From Corythucha ciliata (Eukaryota > Arthropoda > Insecta > Hemiptera > Tingidae): a stretch of DNA of 64,000 bases. Numbering within the stretch: the first letter of the stretch is position 1; every line of letters begins with the position of its first letter. This document shows, piece after piece, positions 43,899-55,400 of this stretch. Location of the stretch: assembly GCA_038030265.1 (NCBI GenBank), contig CM075938.1, forward strand, positions 1,713,009-1,777,008. Reading direction: 5' to 3'. The position numbers and the translations under genes were made by a program. Below the pieces are notes generated by a model. The model did no database searches, was not told the origin of the DNA, and saw only the letters and a list, made by a program, of their open reading frames with translations.

Positions 43899-45498
43899 CA
43901 GTGGCGGAACAACACCTATCGGGGCCCGGGGCGGAAATCTTTAGGAGGCCCTTCAGTCTCTACTTAAACTAGAAATACTTTTTAGAAGCGTTGAAGTATA
44001 TACCTACATATTTTTTTCAATTTTAGCTACGAAATTGCCTCCGTATACGTGCGTTTTCTCAATTTAAACTGCGAATGAGCGTTTTTTATCAATTCTACTA
44101 GCATATTTTAATAGCTATAGTACTGCGAATTATAGCTTTTTCCTCAATTTTATCCGCGAATCAGCTCATTTTCTCATTTTTAGACGCGAATCGGCGCTTT
44201 TTATAAGCTCTTAGCTGTGAAGTTGCCTCAAGAATCTGCAAATTGGGTAGCGTTTGAGTGCTCTTTCCCAATTGTATCCGCAAATTAGCATGTTTTCTAA
44301 ATTTAAGCCCTGAATTGGCGCTTTTTTCCATTTTAAACGCCAATTCTTGTTTTTCTGTCTTTGTTACCCGCGAATTAGCACTTTTTCATAGTTTTAGCCT
44401 GAATTAGGGCTTTTTCTCAATTTTATTCCCCAAGTTGCCTCTGGAATCCGTGAGTTGGTGTTCTCTCAATTTCAGCTGTGGATTCGCCTTTTACCATCAA
44501 TTTCAGCAGCGAATGAGCACATTTCTTAATTTTAGCTGCGAATTATAGCACTTTTTCGTAATTTTACGGACATGAACTATCGTTTTCCTCCACTTTTAAA
44601 CGCGAATTCTCGTTTTTGTCTATTTCAGTCGTGAATTAGCGCTTTTTCTCAATTTCAGTCCCAATGTTGCCCCGAGAATCGATGAGTTGGCGTTTCTCCC
44701 CAGAGCTGTGAATTCCCTTTTTTCCTCAATTTTTATAGCTGCAAAATTGTAGCGCTATCATGATTTTAGCCATGAATTATAGGTTGTTTCTTCATTTTTA
44801 AGACGCGAATTCGCTTTTTTCTCTTTTTTGTCCTTGAATTAGCGCTTTTCTCAGTTTTAGCCGCGTGAATAAGGGCTTCTTCCCAATTTCAGTCCCGAGT
44901 TTGCCCCAAGAATTCGTGATTTTGCGTTGTCTCAATGTCAGCTGTGAACTACGGATATTTCGTAAGCTTTAAAGCCGCATGTTGTTGCGCGTAATCACAA
45001 TTCTAGCCGAGAATTAACGTTTTTCTCAATTTTTGGCCGAAAGAACTAGTTTTGCTCAATTTCAGGCATTTTGCTCAATTTTAGCGTTTTTCCCTTCAAT
45101 TTCAGCTGCGAACTAGCACTTTTTGTGTATTCTTTCCACAAGTTCGTGTTTCTTAACTAATTTTTCTCTCTTATTCTACCCATCGAATTACCGTTTGTCT
45201 CATTGCATTGCGAAGTTACTATAGTCGAAGAAACTAGTCGGCAAATGGAATAATTTTTTTTATTTTTAAAAACGCGTTTTCTCAATTTCAGCTGTGAATT
45301 AGCTCTTTTTCTCAATATTAACAACCGCTTTTATAGGCATTTTTCTCAATTTCAGCCGCGAATCAGCGTTTTTCTTAATTGTACAAGCGATTTTAGCCAT
45401 TCTTTCTACTTAAAAAGCCCAATTTTTACATGTTTAAGCTTTTCAGGGGTCCCATCCGAACGGTGCGCCCCCCTCGCCCCTGCCTCGGTACTCTAGAG
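43899..45498 (+). mobile_element. hAT-like element carrying a family A array, inserted in family F
   Basis: 1,600 bp. The left end is CAGTGGCGGAACAACACC, then GGGGCCCGGGGCGG. The right end is degenerate (CTCGGTACTCTAGAG; the related end at 38,771 reads CTCGGTACGCTACTG). Flanks CCCACGAC (43,891-43,898) and CCCTCGAC (45,499-45,506) are an 8-bp duplication with one change. Core 1 of family F resumes exactly afterwards (GACAGCGC, then AACATTT and AAATATCC), matching the uninterrupted core at 10,900. The interior 44,010-45,420 is family A. Confidence 0.75.
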
Positions 45499-45900
45499 CC
45501 CTCGACAGCGCTTAAAGTCTGAGGTTAGCCGCTAAATGGCAACATTTCGGAACTAAATATCCCAAATAAAAACTGAATGTGAAATTGGAAGTTTCCTGGC
45601 TGAATATTCGGGAAATACATTGCAATTTCCCTTGCTATCTTCGTCTTTGCAATACGCGGCTCCATCCAATATTAAAGTCGGCCATTTTTGTCTAACACAC
45701 CATCCACGACCGACATGGAGGCCTTAAGTGGGTGATTTTCAGGTCCATTTTCACCAATCCCAGCCAAAAACTCCTCCATAATAGGGGTCATTGGCACAGC
45801 CGAAAATGGCCCGTTTGTGCCTTATCGTTGGGGTTTTGTTGTGGCCTTCTCACGCGATTGGCCATTTTTTTTTTTTTTTACGGGCTTGTCTACGCCTGAA
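45499..45900 (+). repeat. Family F continuation after the insertion, then unrecognised sequence
   Basis: 45,499-45,660 completes the family F core interrupted at 43,898. 45,660-45,900 is unique sequence with a T run at 45,868-45,878. Confidence 0.65.
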
Positions 45901-46190
45901 ATTGAGCGCTAAAATTGATGAGAAACACTAATTTGCTGTCCTGGGGCAATTACGCGGCTAAAAGTTTTAAAAATGCTGATATTCTTGGAATTGCGAAAAA
46001 GCGTTCATTCGTGGCTTAAATTGAGAAAATGCGTCAATTCGTTGTTCCTGATACAACTTCAAGGCCAAATTTGAGAAAAAAAAACTCTTGTCTTAGGCAA
46101 ATCCACGACTAATTAAGGAAAAGCGCTGATTCGCGGCTAAAATTAAGAAAAAGCTATCATTCAGAAGTTTGGCTTGTTGTTAGAGAAAAT
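45895..46190 (-). repeat. Family A array, minus orientation
   Basis: GCGGCTAAAATTAAGAAAA-like units; includes the GTCAATTCGTTGTTCCTG, ACAACTTC variant also present at 2,590-2,620 (ATGCGTCAATTCGTGG) and at 30,890. Confidence 0.7.
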
Positions 46191-46535
46191 GTCAACCCGT
46201 GCGTAATTGAAGGTTTTCTTGCAGAATATTCCTAAATTTGCAAGTTTCGGTTCTATATATTGGTTGAAATTGGTAGTTTCAGGTCTTTTTTCTCGGTAAA
46301 TTGCATGTTTCTGGTCATTTTTTCAGTGGGCGCCAACCCTAGGCAATCAGCCTTTACTGCGCTCATAGCCTGACGAGTAAATGTGTAATTTCAATATTTA
46401 GAGATACATCTTCGTGACTTTGCAAGTTCGGATCCTAATTTTAAGCAAAAATACTCGCGAAATTGACAGTTCCGAATCTTAATTCATGAGAAACTGTATG
46501 TGTTTAGGGTCTTAATTTTAGGTAAAATTAAGAGA
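46191..46535 (+). repeat. Family F repeat, third block
   Basis: Core 2 at 46,325-46,405 (GGGCGCCAACCCTAGGCAA, GCCTGACGAGTAAATGTG, AATATTTAGAGATA) flanked by CGAAATTGACAGTTCC-like units. Confidence 0.65.
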
Positions 46536-46539
46536 AAGC

Positions 46540-46822
46540 GATCATTCAGAAGTCTGGCTTAGGGAAAGTGTCAACCCCGTGAAATGATATTTAATTGGAG
46601 GAAAACATGCCAAATTGACTTTGAAAGAGATAAAAACGTGAACATTGAATTTTGAAGGCACCAAAGCGTAATTGGTATTTAGAAAGAGCCAAACCCGCAA
46701 AATTTGATTTTCTGTTAGAACCAAACCCTCGAATTTGGCAATTTGGACAAGCGAAGGATGATAAGGGGCTCACGGAGATTTCCACCCCGGGCTTCGAGAG
46801 GTGTATAGGTACGCCACTGCCA
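46540..46822 (-). repeat. Family B units (minus) ending in a hAT-like terminus
   Basis: GCCAAATTGACTTTGAAAG-like blocks, the complement of family B. Then ATAAGGGGCTCACGG and CACCCCGGGCTTCGAGAGG lead to the terminus GGTACGCCACTG (complement CAGTGGCGTACC). The terminal 45 bases, read as complement, resemble the start of the element at 43,899. Confidence 0.6.
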
Positions 46823-47689
46823 TCCAGCTATTGCCTAATTCGCCACGAAACTGTGGCGAGCTGTGGCACAGCGCTCTCGGCTTCGTGTTGGCGTTCAACA
46901 AATCGCGCACCGGGCGAGGAGCCCGCTTAATACGGACACAAAGTGCACAGTTCGATCAGGGCGATGAGTCGCATGAAATGATATACAGGGTGATTCAGGA
47001 GGAAATGCAAATACTGAAGTGTGTTGTAGTACTAAGTATTTGCGACCAAAATGACCCTATGAACATAGGGTCGCAAGTGCTTTCCTTCTGAGATATATGC
47101 GTACAATTGTGTTTTTTCATCGACTGCCTACTTTTTCTCCAAAAACTCGATTTTACGGCCCAACTGCTGGGCTTAGAAAAAAACTGTGGACGGTTTTGAA
47201 AAGACCACAAAATTTCACTTCAGAAAACAGTGTTTTGAACAGCTGTAAACGAACTCAGTGTTTTTTATGATTTTCCACAAATGGCGAAAGTGACTTCTTT
47301 TAAATTTCTCCTATAATTCAGCGACGATTTCTGCCGAATTTATAATGCCTCCGATATGATCCCATTATCAGAAAAACATGTCCGTTCTGTGGGCTTTCCA
47401 ATGACCTCCTCAAAATTGATGGTGGTCCATTTTTGAGAGAGATGTCACAGATAATATCCGAAAAAACAAGGTACAAACGTGCAAAATCAGTAAGTTTGTC
47501 CCAGTAAAAATAAGCGTATTTCTGTGCCTCAAACGTGTTATTGTGCCTCGTGAAAGGCAATTATTGCTTGGAATTCAGTCCAAAAATGTTAATTTTAACG
47601 CAATAAATGACAAATCCCACGCCCCACCATGTTTAAGCCCCCGGTGGGAGGGGGGGCTGGTGATTTTCATTCTTCCACAAACAAACGTT
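46823..47689. other. Intergenic; possible transposon end at 46,984
   Basis: ATACAGGGTGATTCAGGAGG at 46,984 resembles terminal sequences of small insect DNA elements (ACAGGGTG start). No inverted partner was identified. The rest, to 47,600, is unique-looking sequence with no coding support. Confidence 0.4.
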
Positions 47690-48720
47690 TTAAATTTGGC
47701 ACCTTAGAAACAAAATTTCACTAATTTTAGTTATATTTTACACCAATTTTCCTGATTTTCTCGCTTTCAAATCCTAAAATTACGTGGGGTTTGCTCTTTG
47801 AACAACCAAGTTTACGCTGGGCTGTCGTTCCGCCTGACTCAGCGTTCGGTTTCCTTTTTCGCCCCCACCCCCACTCACCCACCCCATTACTACCTGAACA
47901 AAGCTTCAAGTACAAAATTCGTGGTTTAGGCTTTTCAATTCACAATTTCTCTGTCAATTTTTTTATAACGAACACTCAATGTTTCAAAGTTGGCTCAATT
48001 TTTGTTATTAAGAACCCAATTTCGCTGTTTTTACGCGTTTAGAACCAAAATTTCGTGGCTTAAGATCTTACTGGAAATCAATTTTGCAGGAAAATGAATT
48101 TGGCTCTTTGAATCTCAATTCCCGAATTAGGCTTATTCCAAACCTAAATTTCGTCAATTTGGGTCTTATAAATCCCAAATTTTTCTAATTGATTTCCTTT
48201 CAAAATCTAATTTCGTGAATTTGGCTCATTTCAACCATAATTTCCCAGATGTTGTTTATTTTACGGTCGAATGGCTCCGAGCAATTCGAAAAGCTAACAT
48301 CGAAAAAACAAATTCCGTGATTTTGGCCGCTTTAAACCCAAATTTGACTGAGGATCTTCGCTCTCTCATAACCAATATCGCTGATTTTGCTTCTTCATCA
48401 AAACGCAATTTCATGAATATTTTTGCTATTTCAAACCCTAATTCCGTGTTTTTTAAAAAACAAATTTCGTGTCCTTAGCTTTTTTAAAATCAATTTTGTT
48501 AGTTCGAAAAACAAATCTAGCTCCTACGAAAAGCAAGCTCAAGGATTTGGCTCGATCATCACAAAATTTTGGCCCATGTTCGCGGACTTTCGCTCTTTCA
48601 AAACCTAATTCGCAGATTTGGCTCATTCAAAAGTCATAATTTCATAGTTTTGGCTCTTTCAAACCCAATTTTCGTGGGTTTTCGTTCTTTCAAAACACCT
48701 AATTTCCTACCTGAAACGCT
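47690..48720 (+). repeat. Family B minisatellite array
   Basis: About 32 units of AATTTCGTGGATTTGGCTC then TTTCAAAACCC. This is the longest and clearest B array. Confidence 0.8.
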
Positions 48721-49238
48721 AAAGTGGTCGTCGTTTGGGTCGACCTGCTGGAACATCAAACTATCAACGATTATAGCCCGTCAAGAAGAACATGAACCCG
48801 CGGCCAGCGCTACCTCATTCGATTAGTTGCAACTTCTCTTCCCTCTACATTCTTCACCGAATTGGTTGTTCCACTGTTTACCAAAGATAAGAGTTATTAT
48901 CAAATCGAAGTTCCATGGAAGGGGAAAGGAAAAATAGCTAGAGGGGCTGATCACAGGAGGGCGAGGCCCACGTTTAACTTGACGGGCTATAGACGTTGTT
49001 CTTGTATTTAGGCGCCCTACTTTTGTGTCCTACTTTCCGTCAAAAGCGTCCTACTATTGTCCCACTTTTCGTACCAGGCGTCCTCGGAAACCTCATTTAC
49101 ATCTGGTCACCCTAACCGAGAGTTAAGGTTTGAGTTACGTTAACTCAGAAATAACGAAAAAAAATGCGTCGCTATTTATGTAAACAATGTTGGTGTTTGG
49201 TAACTCCAACCTAACTCCCGGTGGTGAAATTCACCATA
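48721..49238. other. Intergenic with one terminal-repeat copy
   Basis: 48,995-49,117 is an inverted copy of the 40,500-40,606 family (GTCCTACTTTCCGTC, GCGTCCTACTATTGTCCC, ATCTGGTCACCCT). The rest is featureless. Confidence 0.5.
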
Positions 49239-49467
49239 AGGGCGTTTTCACATTTGGGATTCCGGAATCCGATTTCCGTATCGAGGATACTAAAAATACA
49301 ATACGGCAAACGCGCTCATTCACTCTTAAGATTCCGGAATCGGATACTAAAAGTATGCGATTCCGGAATCTAACAATAAGTGTGAAGGAGCGCCTTGACT
49401 GTAGGGTATTTTTAGTATCCTCGTTACGGGAATCGGATACCGGAATCTCAAGTGTGAAAAAGGCCCA
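49239..49467. mobile_element. MITE with TTCCGGAATC-rich inverted ends
   Basis: Left end AGGGCGTTTTCACATTTGGG and right-end complement GGGCCTTTTTCACACTTGAG, each followed by ATTCCGG and a copy of GAGGATACTAAAAATAC in opposite orientation. About 230 bp, non-coding. The target duplication is not clear. Confidence 0.7.
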
Positions 49468-49486
49468 AGTGTCTTGACATACTGGC

Positions 49487-49865
49487 GGAGTTCCCGGCTG
49501 CTCACCTCCAGTAATGAAGAGAACCGTGAAGGCAAAACAGGGCCTGAGGAAATTAAATTGGGGCTGGACGCCGTTTCTTCAACCTGGCGGAAAAACCTCG
49601 AGTTGACGGCCACCCCATGCAGAAAGATGAAATTTTGGCTTTTCGTGACGAACGCGAATGACGCTGATGGTTTGGACCCAACAGACAATTATGAAAATTG
49701 CCACTGCACTGCAATCTCCGGCTCAACTTGGTGAAACCGAGGAAACCGTCTTGATGTTTGAACTGATGGGCAGCGGCGCGGCGTCCAGCCCCAATTTAAT
49801 TTCCTCCGGCCCTGTTTTGCCTTCACGGTTCTCTTCATTACTGGAGGTGAGCAGCCGGGAACTCC
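49487..49865. mobile_element. Fold-back element with 85-bp near-perfect arms
   Basis: Arms 49,487-49,572 and 49,782-49,865 are inverted (CCAGTAATGAAGAGAACCGT against ACGGTTCTCTTCATTACTGG). The 209-bp spacer shows no domain. Open frames on both strands share the same peptide because of the palindrome. Confidence 0.8.
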
Positions 49866-49879
49866 CAGATTCGGGTTTC

Positions 49880-50010
49880 AGGGCAACCGCCCAGATCCAG
49901 TGCCTAGGTTCGAATCCCACTCTGGGGGTCAACCTTTGAGCTAGCGTAAAAATCCCGTCAATCGCAGTACCTACGGCGTTATAATATTACTTGTAATAAC
50001 GCGCCAACCG
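49880..50010 (+). repeat. tRNA-like B box joined to the 17,868-18,020 repeat body
   Basis: A polymerase III B-box match, GGTTCGAATCC, at about 49,907 is followed by CACTCTGGGGGTCAACC and then the body shared with 17,930-18,012 (AAAAATCCCGTCAATCGC). This could be a tRNA-derived SINE. The palindromic form of the other copy argues for a MITE instead. Confidence 0.45.
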
Positions 50011-50575
50011 ATATGTAAACCTGGATTGCTCACAGCTGACTGGCGGGGCGTGGAGGGGGCAGGTCGTCCCCTGGTAAACAATCACCCTGTCCCTCTCCTT
50101 GTGTAGTTATGGCAATATGGCACTGGTATCCGCTAGGATAACGATTTGGCCCCATCTGGCAATTTTAATTCCATTCGTCTTGGTGGAATAGAAAAAATCA
50201 GGTGCCCAGCAGTTGTTGTGACTAAATATTAGATTCTGCCCTCAATTTGGATTCGATTTGTATATTTCTGAGAATAATCCGAGGCTTGTGGTTTAGCTGA
50301 AGTGCATCTCGACCAGGCGACCAAGATTCAAAATAATGACCTCGGTGCTATTTTTCAGTCATTGAGTGTGTCAAGGTCGTCGCCAGGAGCCATCTCTGCC
50401 AAGAAGGGGCTGGCCAAAACCGGGGCGGCATCGAAGGTGTAGCCGCTTAAACGGCTCGTTTATTCGATTGTTGGATTCCCCGGATCAAAAACCTTAAAGA
50501 TACGCGATTCCGTGCAATTTTAAATTTTAGCAATTTTTACTCAACCCGCCGTTGAAAGTTTTGAAAACTCCAATG
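50011..50575. other. Intergenic, nothing recognised
   Basis: Unique-looking sequence without coding signal, RNA gene or lettered repeat family. Confidence 0.4.
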
Positions 50576-50800
50576 TTCCCGGCTAAAATTGAGAAAAAGC
50601 GCTCATTCGTGGAATTGGTCCTTAGAAAGTGCCAAACCACGAAATTCTACTGTTTGGAAAAACCAAATCCTTGAATTCGGCAAGTTGGCCAAAAAAAAAG
50701 ATAATAAGGGGGCTCGTAGTGATTTCCGCTCCGTGCCCAGATAGGTGGAGGTTCCCCACTGATCCTGCTATTGCATAACTCACTATGTATGCGGCAGCAG
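50576..50800 (-). repeat. A/B units and a hAT-like terminus
   Basis: Short A and B units (minus), then GGGGGCTCGTAGTGATTTCC, GGTGGAGGTTCCCCACTG at 50,757, a decayed relative of the terminus at 46,822. The following GATCCTGCTATTG block is shared with 2,955-3,000. Confidence 0.5.
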
Positions 50801-50851
50801 AAAAAAGCGTGTTGGAGAAAAACGCGACTTCGCGAGGAGAAAAATTACTAA

Positions 50852-50971
50852 GGCCCAAATTCATAGTCGTCCCTTGAGGAAAACGTTTCCTTGACACGAT
50901 TCAATACAGATGACTGATTTGAAGTCTTACATGGGAATATTTTCCTCAAGGGACGACTATGAATTTGAGCC
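50852..50971. mobile_element. 120-bp palindromic MITE with TAA target duplication
   Basis: Ends GGCCCAAATTCATAGTCGTC and its complement with one change (GGCTCAAATTC), continuing as CCCTTGAGGAAAA. TAA flanks both sides (50,849-50,851 and 50,972-50,974). A 3-bp TWA-type duplication fits PIF/Harbinger-derived MITEs. Confidence 0.75.
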
Positions 50972-51334
50972 TAAATCGTCATTCGTGGGTAACACTGAGA
51001 TAAATCACTCATTTGCAAATTCAGGAAACGCTAATTCGCGGATTCTTGAAGCAACTTCGTGGCTTAAATTGAGAAAAAGCAAAAAGAGCTACAAAAGTTT
51101 GGAAAAAGTGCCGATTCGCAGCTAAAATAGAGAAAAATGCTGATAATTACTAGCTAAAATTCAGAAAAAGACGTAATTTAATGTTACAGAGGGGGTAACA
51201 GCATAATTACCCCCTCCCCCCTGGAACTGGTCAAATCGCTCTAAACATCGAGGTGGGCAGTTGGTAGGGGTTTACTGAGGGAGAGGGGGAGGGGTTTCGA
51301 TCCCCCCCCCCCCCCAGATCCGCCCGTGTGGTTC
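50972..51334 (-). repeat. Family A units (minus) and a poly-C hAT-like end
   Basis: A units run to about 51,175. 51,180-51,300 is purine-rich GGGGAGGGG-type sequence, then C runs and AGATCCGCCCGTG, an end of the CAGGGGCGGATCT kind with changes. Confidence 0.55.
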
Positions 51335-51725
51335 GGCCTCTGCTTTCAAAACCCAATTTTTATGGACTTGAAACTCACAGACCCTAATTTCACGTTTTTT
51401 TTTTATTTTTGCAAATTCAAAAATCCAATTTCACAGGATGGACTCTCTCCAAACAACCAATTTTACGGGGTTGACCCATTCAAAAGTCCAATTTCAGGGG
51501 CTTGCAAAAAGCAATTTCACACGTTTGAGGCGTTCATAAAAGCAATTATCGCGGCTTTGGGCCGTCCTAAATTCAAATCTCGCGGATCTGGCACCTTTAG
51601 AGAACCCAATTTTGTTGTTTTGGCCAATTCTCGGGCAATCCAATCTCAAAACCCATTGACTCCTGAAAAAAAACAAGCAACTCCAGCGGTTTGGCCCTTT
51701 AGAAAACCCTGAAATACTGCGGATC
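51335..51725 (+). repeat. Family B minisatellite array
   Basis: About 12 units of the type AATTTCACGG, ACTTG and TTCAAAAACCC. The 128-codon open frame crossing it is repeat readthrough. Confidence 0.7.
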
Positions 51726-51729
51726 TAGC

Positions 51730-52890
51730 CACTGGAGAACCTGCACGTATCGGGCCCCGGCCCGGGGTGGAACTCTCCAAGAGCCCCCCTCCCCCCACAG
51801 TTTAGTTTTCTCCACTTAACCAGCAAATTAGCAACTTTTTCTATATTTTACCAGAGAATTAGCACTGTTCTCAGTTTGAGCTGAAAATTAGCTTTTTTCT
51901 TACTTATTTTTCTCAATATTAGCCGCAAAATAGCAGGTTTTTTTCCAAATGTTTGCCACAAATTGCATTTTTATTTTATTTTTTTGTTCACCACGCACTA
52001 TGAATTAGCGATTTTTTTCAGCCGCAAATTAGCGGTTTTTTTTGTTACCCACACAGCCATAAATTGGTGATTTTCTCAATTTTAACCTCAAAGTTGTCTC
52101 CAGAAGCCGCGAATTGGCGTATTTTCAATTTTTGATGCAAATTAAAATTTTTCACAATTTTAGCCGCGAATTAGCGCAGTTTCTTAATAACATTTGCAGC
52201 GTAGTAGCTTTTCTAACTCGCGAATTAGCGAATTTTCCCAATTTAGCCACGAATTGTCGGTTTCCGCAATTTTACAGGTTCAAATGTGGCGGTTTATTTC
52301 TCCATTCCTAGCAGTGAATTAGCTTTTTTTCTCAATTTAGGGTGAAAATTAGTTTTTCTCCTAATTTTAGTCAGGCTAAAAATTGATTTTTTAAAATTAG
52401 CGGCAAATTACCTTTTTTTGAAATTTTAGCTCGGCATTAGAAATTTTGTTTTACTTTTAGCTATAGAGCAGAGCTTCTTTTCAGTTCTAGCCGCGAATCA
52501 GCGGTGTTTTTTGATAACTTTTAGCCATGAATTTTCCGTTTTCTGCTACTTTTGCGGTGAATGATCATCTATTCTCTTTTTTATATGCGCATTGTGCGAC
52601 AAACGCGAAATTTAATATGTAAGTAATTTCAGTTGTGAATTTGGCCATTTTTGCCCAATTTTAACCCTAATTAGCGTTTTTTTTTTTGTCAGTATTAGCC
52701 GCAAATTTTTTCACTTGTACAGCCTTGAATTAGTAGCGTGTTTTCTCAATTTTAGCCGCGGGCTGGGCCCAAAAAGAACTCTTTAGCGAATCAGCAATTT
52801 TTTCGACAATTTTAGCCTGGAAGTTGGATCGTGAGACCACGAATCAGCGCTTTTCTAGCAGTTATAGCCACGAATATTCGCGCTTTTTCC
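51730..52890 (+). repeat. hAT-like left end followed by family A array
   Basis: CACTGGAGAACCTGCACG, then CGGGCCCCGGCCCGGGGTGG, resembles the start of the 43,899 element. Family A units then run from about 51,805 to 52,890. No right end or target duplication was found. Confidence 0.65.
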
Positions 52891-54045
52891 AAAGTGATTG
52901 CCGTGTTAGCATGTTGCACATTGACGATCAGCACATTATAGTGCGTTTCAACGACTTGGAACGAAACAGGGGACGGTGTATTTTCTCCATTTTAGCCGCG
53001 AATTTTCCAAAATTTCGAGCCACTAGAAGTGCTCTCGGGGGGGCTCCAATCGAATGTTCAGCTCACACTCTTTGCTGATATCATCACTAACTTGTTAAAA
53101 AAAAAAAAGACTGCGATTCGTAGAAAGGAGGCAAATCGTTGTCCAACCGTCTAAAACTGAGCCGGGACTTAAAAAACTGGCAATTTGACCCCAAAACTGA
53201 CTGTTTGAATTCCAAAAATGTTTAGCCATTTTTAGGGCGTGATTATTAGCCAGCCAATCAATTTTATAGCGCGTCAGTGATCAGTTTATCCAGTCCCTTA
53301 GGTGTGTGAAACCAATGCGGTGGCGGGGAAGAGGGGGTCAGCCAGTTGGTAAGGTGGGGGACGGTTCATGTTCTGTACGTAACCCACCCACCAGAGGTGA
53401 GTATATCGGTTTAAGTCGCGATTATTGGCGATCCAGACTATCACTTGTAGCGCGAGGCGCAATGGCGGAAAAGAGCCCTACTCTTACCACCAACGTATGG
53501 GCTAAATAATGGTGTTTTTGCAGTTTTTAAGGAGTTTACAATGTTTTCCGTCTTAATTATCGCCACACTTGATTGAAAAAGGATTTGAGGTTACGACCTT
53601 TCTTCGATCGACCTTCTACGACCTGCTTTCAAAGGATTACATTTCGGGAACGTAGTGAATTTAGTATCCTATGGTTTGTACCTATAATGGACAGTACGTA
53701 GTCATTATCTCTTTTTGTTGTCTCACAATGTTGCCTATGTGAATCAATATAAATTTGATAAATGCCCGGTCTCAACAAGGAGCTACAAAAAAGGGGAAGT
53801 GGAGTTAAGCACCAAATATTGTATACGCGGCCAAATAGAGGACGCCAAGGCGTAGGCCGCCGTCGTGGGCCCAACCGAGAGCTCGCGGGCCAAAAAGTGA
53901 CCCGCTGACTTCAGCTGAGCCTTCCTAAATGGCCCGCCCGTGGCGGATGTGAGCGGTGGGTTGGATTTTGGCGCCCCTAGGATTTTTGTGGAAATGAAAA
54001 TCGCTACAAATTCGCGCCTTCTCGTGGTCGGCCAATCCCCCGCTT
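52891..54045. other. Intergenic; short family G patch
   Basis: 53,160-53,290 has G-like blocks (CCCAAAACTGACTGTTTG, TAGCCATTTTTAGGGCG). The remainder has nothing recognised; small open frames at 53,306-53,874 lack domains. Confidence 0.45.
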
Positions 54046-55400
54046 AATCCAGACCAAAACGGAAAATAAGGCTAATTAGGGACTGAAATTGAGATAAATG
54101 GCTAATTAACGGCTGAAATTATTGAGAAAAAAAAAAAAAACTGATTCTCGGCCATAAATAAGAAAAAGTGCTAAATCACGGATAAAGTTAAGAAAACTTC
54201 ACAGCAAAAATTGAGAAAAAACTTTAAAATCGCGGATAAAGTGTAAATTACAGTCATTAGCGTTTAAAATTATGAAAAACACTAATTAACGGATAAAATT
54301 GTGAAAAATCAATAATTCGCCATTGAAAAAAAGCGCTAATTCGCCCCTAAAATTACGAAAACATGAATTCTCGGCTTATTCAGAACGGAAGTTCGTGGCT
54401 CAATCTGAAAAAACGCTAATTCATTGCTAAAAGTGAAAAAAAAAGCTAATTCGTGGGGAAAATTAAGAAAAGTGCTAGTTCACCGATACAATTGTGGGAA
54501 ATCGGTCTTTAGCAGTCAAAATCACGTATTCACGGCTAACGTGACGAATAAATAAATAAAAGGGCCCAGATGCTAGATGTAAGGAAACGAAAATTTTGAG
54601 CTTCTGAAGGCAAGTTCGTGGCTCAAACTGCGAAAAAACGCTAATTCATAGCTAAAAGCAAGCGAAGCAAATCGCTAAGCCGGAGCTGAAATTAAGAAAA
54701 GTTGCTAATTCATGGATGCAATTGAGAAAAATCGCTAATTAGTGGCTGAAATAAAGAAAAATATGAACTCACTGCAAAATGCAGATAAATCGCTATAAAT
54801 CACGGCTAATAAGGGTGAAAACTTGCAGAAGTGACCAAAATTGCTAATTAGCGGCTAAAAATGGAGAAAACTTGCTAATTTATCAATAAAATTGACTAAT
54901 TCGTGGATTAAGTAGAGAAAACGTCAATTCGCGGCTTCTGATCGTAACTTCGTGCCAGAAAGTGAAAAAAATCGCTAATCCGCGGCCAAATTTCAGAAAA
55001 AGCGTTGGGTAGTTCGCGGGGAAAATTGGGGGAACTTTTAATTCGTTGATGAAACGTAGAAAAATCCCTAATTAGCTGATAGACTGATGAAAAACGCTAA
55101 TTTGCGGCTGAAGTCAGGAAAAAATGGATGTTTACGGCGTTAAATTGAAAACATTTGCTATATTCCCCGGATTGAATAGAGCGAATGGCAAGTCGCGGTT
55201 TCTTGAGACAACTTCGTGGCTAAAATTAGAAAATTTAGCGCTAATTCACGGTTAATAATCACATGGCTCATTAGCGGCTCAAATCAGAAATAACACAAAT
55301 TCTTTGCAAGGAAAATCGCTGAAATGGAGATAAATCGCTAATTCGCGGCTAAACTGGAGACAAATCGTTAATTCAAGAATTGACAGCTTTTATCCATTAG
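54046..55400 (-). repeat. Family A minisatellite array, minus orientation
   Basis: About 42 units of GAAAAATCGCTAATTCGCGG and CTAAAATTGA. It includes the variant CTGATCGTAACTTCGTGCC (about 54,938-54,956) and GAGACAACTTCGTGGC (about 55,204-55,219), about 265 bp apart, the minus-strand form of the higher-order marker. Confidence 0.8.
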
